In this document: positions 6,092-7,012 of the stretch, in pieces | Layout: every line of letters begins with the position of its first letter | How positions within the stretch are numbered: the first letter of the stretch is position 1 | Origin: Desulfovibrionaceae bacterium | GTDB lineage: Bacteria > Desulfobacterota > Desulfovibrionia > Desulfovibrionales > Desulfovibrionaceae | Assembly (NCBI GenBank): GCA_017613475.1 | Contig: JAGADT010000183.1 | Span: forward strand, 1 to 7,012 | Reading direction: 5' to 3' | DNA length: 7,012 bases | Notes under the pieces: model-generated | What the model was told of the DNA's origin: nothing | Databases searched by the model: none | Seen by the model: only the letters and a program-made list of their open reading frames with translations | Position numbers and translations under genes: made by a program

Positions 6092-6122
6092 CAAGTTTCG
6101 TGTACAAAAAGGACTAAAACCC

Positions 6123-7012
6123 ATGTTTTCAGCGCTGCCTACGCCTGCTGAAATGTCCGTATGGGACAAAGAAGCCGCCAAGCTGGGGCTGCCCGGCTTT
6201 ACGCTTATGGAAAACGCCTCCCGCGAGGCGCTGCATGTTCTTGAAGAACACGCCGGCCCGCTGGAAGGAAAGCGTATTCTGCTGCTGATGGGAGCGGGCA
6301 ACAACGGCGGCGATGCCGCCTGCCTTGCCAGGCACCTTGCCGATGCCCACGCCGACCCCCTGGTCATCCATTCACGGCCGCTCACAAAAGCCAAAGGAGA
6401 AACAGGCCGCCACGTGCGCCTTGCCAGGCGCTGCGGCGTGCGCTTCTGCCCCGCCTCCGCCTTTTTGCGCAGTCCGGACCGCTTTCAGCCCGATATCCTT
6501 GTGGACGGGCTGCTTGGCACGGGCTTCTCAGGCACCCTCCGACCATTGGAAAGCGAGCTTGTGCGGGCTGCCAATGCCCTTGGGCTGCATGCCCTCGTTC
6601 TCGCCCTGGATATCCCCTCCGGGCTCTCCGGGCTGATTGGCCGCCCCCAGCCTGCAGCCGTGCGGGCCAATATCACCGTTACCTTTGAAGCGGCGAAGCC
6701 GGGGCTGATCCTGCCTGAAGCCAGCCACTACGTTGGGCAGCTTATCGTGCGCCGCATCGGCATTCCTGGCTGCGTGCGGCATTTGTTCCCCTCCTCCTTT
6801 GAAAAGCTGGAGCCTGGCTGCCTGGATGCCCTGCCCCCTGTTTCCTCCTTCAGCCACAAAGGGAAAGGCGGGCATGTGCTCATCCTTGGTGGCTCAGGGA
6901 GATTCCCCGGAGCGCCCCGCCTTGCAGCCATGGGAGCGCTGCGCAGCGGCGCCGGCCTTGTGACCCTGGGCGCGCCTGAGGCGTTTATTGACATAATCCG
7001 CGGCGGCTGCCC
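6123..7012 (+). CDS. nnrDE: Bifunctional NAD(P)H-hydrate epimerase / ADP-dependent NAD(P)H-hydrate dehydratase (3' end outside window)
   Basis: This is a metabolite repair enzyme. The NnrE (YjeF_N) domain interconverts R- and S-NAD(P)HX, and the NnrD domain dehydrates the S form back to NAD(P)H. The first 296 residues are visible. Epimerase motifs are GAGNNGGDAA (57-66; the usual GGDG has alanine here), DGLLGTGFSG with D128, DIPSGL (163-168) and VTFEAAKPGL (186-195), ending at RIGIP (211-215). The dehydratase domain starts near HKGKGGHVLILGGSG (245-259) and continues LRSGAGLVTL (273-282), a ribokinase-like nucleotide-binding beginning; the window ends inside it. ATG 6123 has AAGGA 9 bp upstream. 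The 31-bp gap from the PHP gene suggests cotranscription. Confidence 0.93.
   Translation, partial: MFSALPTPAEMSVWDKEAAKLGLPGFTLMENASREALHVLEEHAGPLEGKRILLLMGAGNNGGDAACLARHLADAHADPLVIHSRPLTKAKGETGRHVRLARRCGVRFCPASAFLRSPDRFQPDILVDGLLGTGFSGTLRPLESELVRAANALGLHALVLALDIPSGLSGLIGRPQPAAVRANITVTFEAAKPGLILPEASHYVGQLIVRRIGIPGCVRHLFPSSFEKLEPGCLDALPPVSSFSHKGKGGHVLILGGSGRFPGAPRLAAMGALRSGAGLVTLGAPEAFIDIIRGGC

Noticed and set aside
5357..6394. 345-codon minus-strand open frame
   Set aside because: It overlaps the PHP gene and the start of the NAD(P)HX repair gene, both with complete family motifs on the + strand. The antisense translation is low-complexity and unrecognisable.

Overview
The window looks like a chromosomal stretch of a moderately GC-rich Gram-negative bacterium. 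A sulfate- or sulfite-reducing gut lineage (Desulfovibrio/Bilophila-like Desulfovibrionaceae) is my best guess. It rests on three things: a giant AIDA-like/RTX protein carrying a type I secretion tail, an 'AQNTAW' endonuclease III-like protein, and the general codon style. No ribosomal RNA or other decisive marker is present, so the taxonomy is inference.

Layout. (1) 1-1341 (+) is the 3' end of a large repetitive surface or secreted protein: 18-19-residue AIDA-like repeats, a short RTX calcium-binding stretch, then a type I secretion-like C-terminus. Just past its stop lies a second copy of the protein's C-terminal octapeptide WQKAGLAA followed by a stop, in the same reading frame. (2) 1440-1947 (-) is a tRNA cluster: tRNA-Val(CAC) and tRNA-Asp(GTC) are 3 bp apart behind one strong promoter with an A/T-rich upstream element and end at a terminator. 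tRNA-Gly(GCC) has its own promoter, and its terminator is shared with the convergent adhesin gene. (3) 2071-2847 (+) encodes an endonuclease III/MagIII-like glycosylase with only three of the four usual iron-sulfur cysteines. (4) 2997-3926 (+) encodes a ten-helix EamA/DMT exporter. (5) 4065-4826 (+) is a markedly AT-rich patch carrying a six-helix voltage-gated potassium channel. Its natural start, which has a good Shine-Dalgarno site, is followed at codon 4 by an in-frame TGA. (6) 4908-5093 (-) encodes a small Trm112/YcaR-like zinc protein, divergent from (7) 5225-6091 (+), a PHP-domain phosphoesterase of the YciV/RNase AM type. (8) 6123 to the window end (+) is the NnrE epimerase domain and the beginning of the NnrD dehydratase domain of the bifunctional NAD(P)HX repair enzyme, probably cotranscribed with the PHP gene.

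Most of the window is housekeeping: tRNAs, DNA repair, nucleotide and cofactor repair, and a tRNA/translation-factor methylation helper. Two accessory pieces stand out, the repetitive secreted protein and the AT-rich channel gene. I see no CRISPR array, insertion sequence, phage gene or obviously new multi-gene system. The most interesting observations are local: the stranded duplicate C-terminus, the interrupted channel start, the three-cysteine repair enzyme and a perfect palindrome over a predicted promoter.
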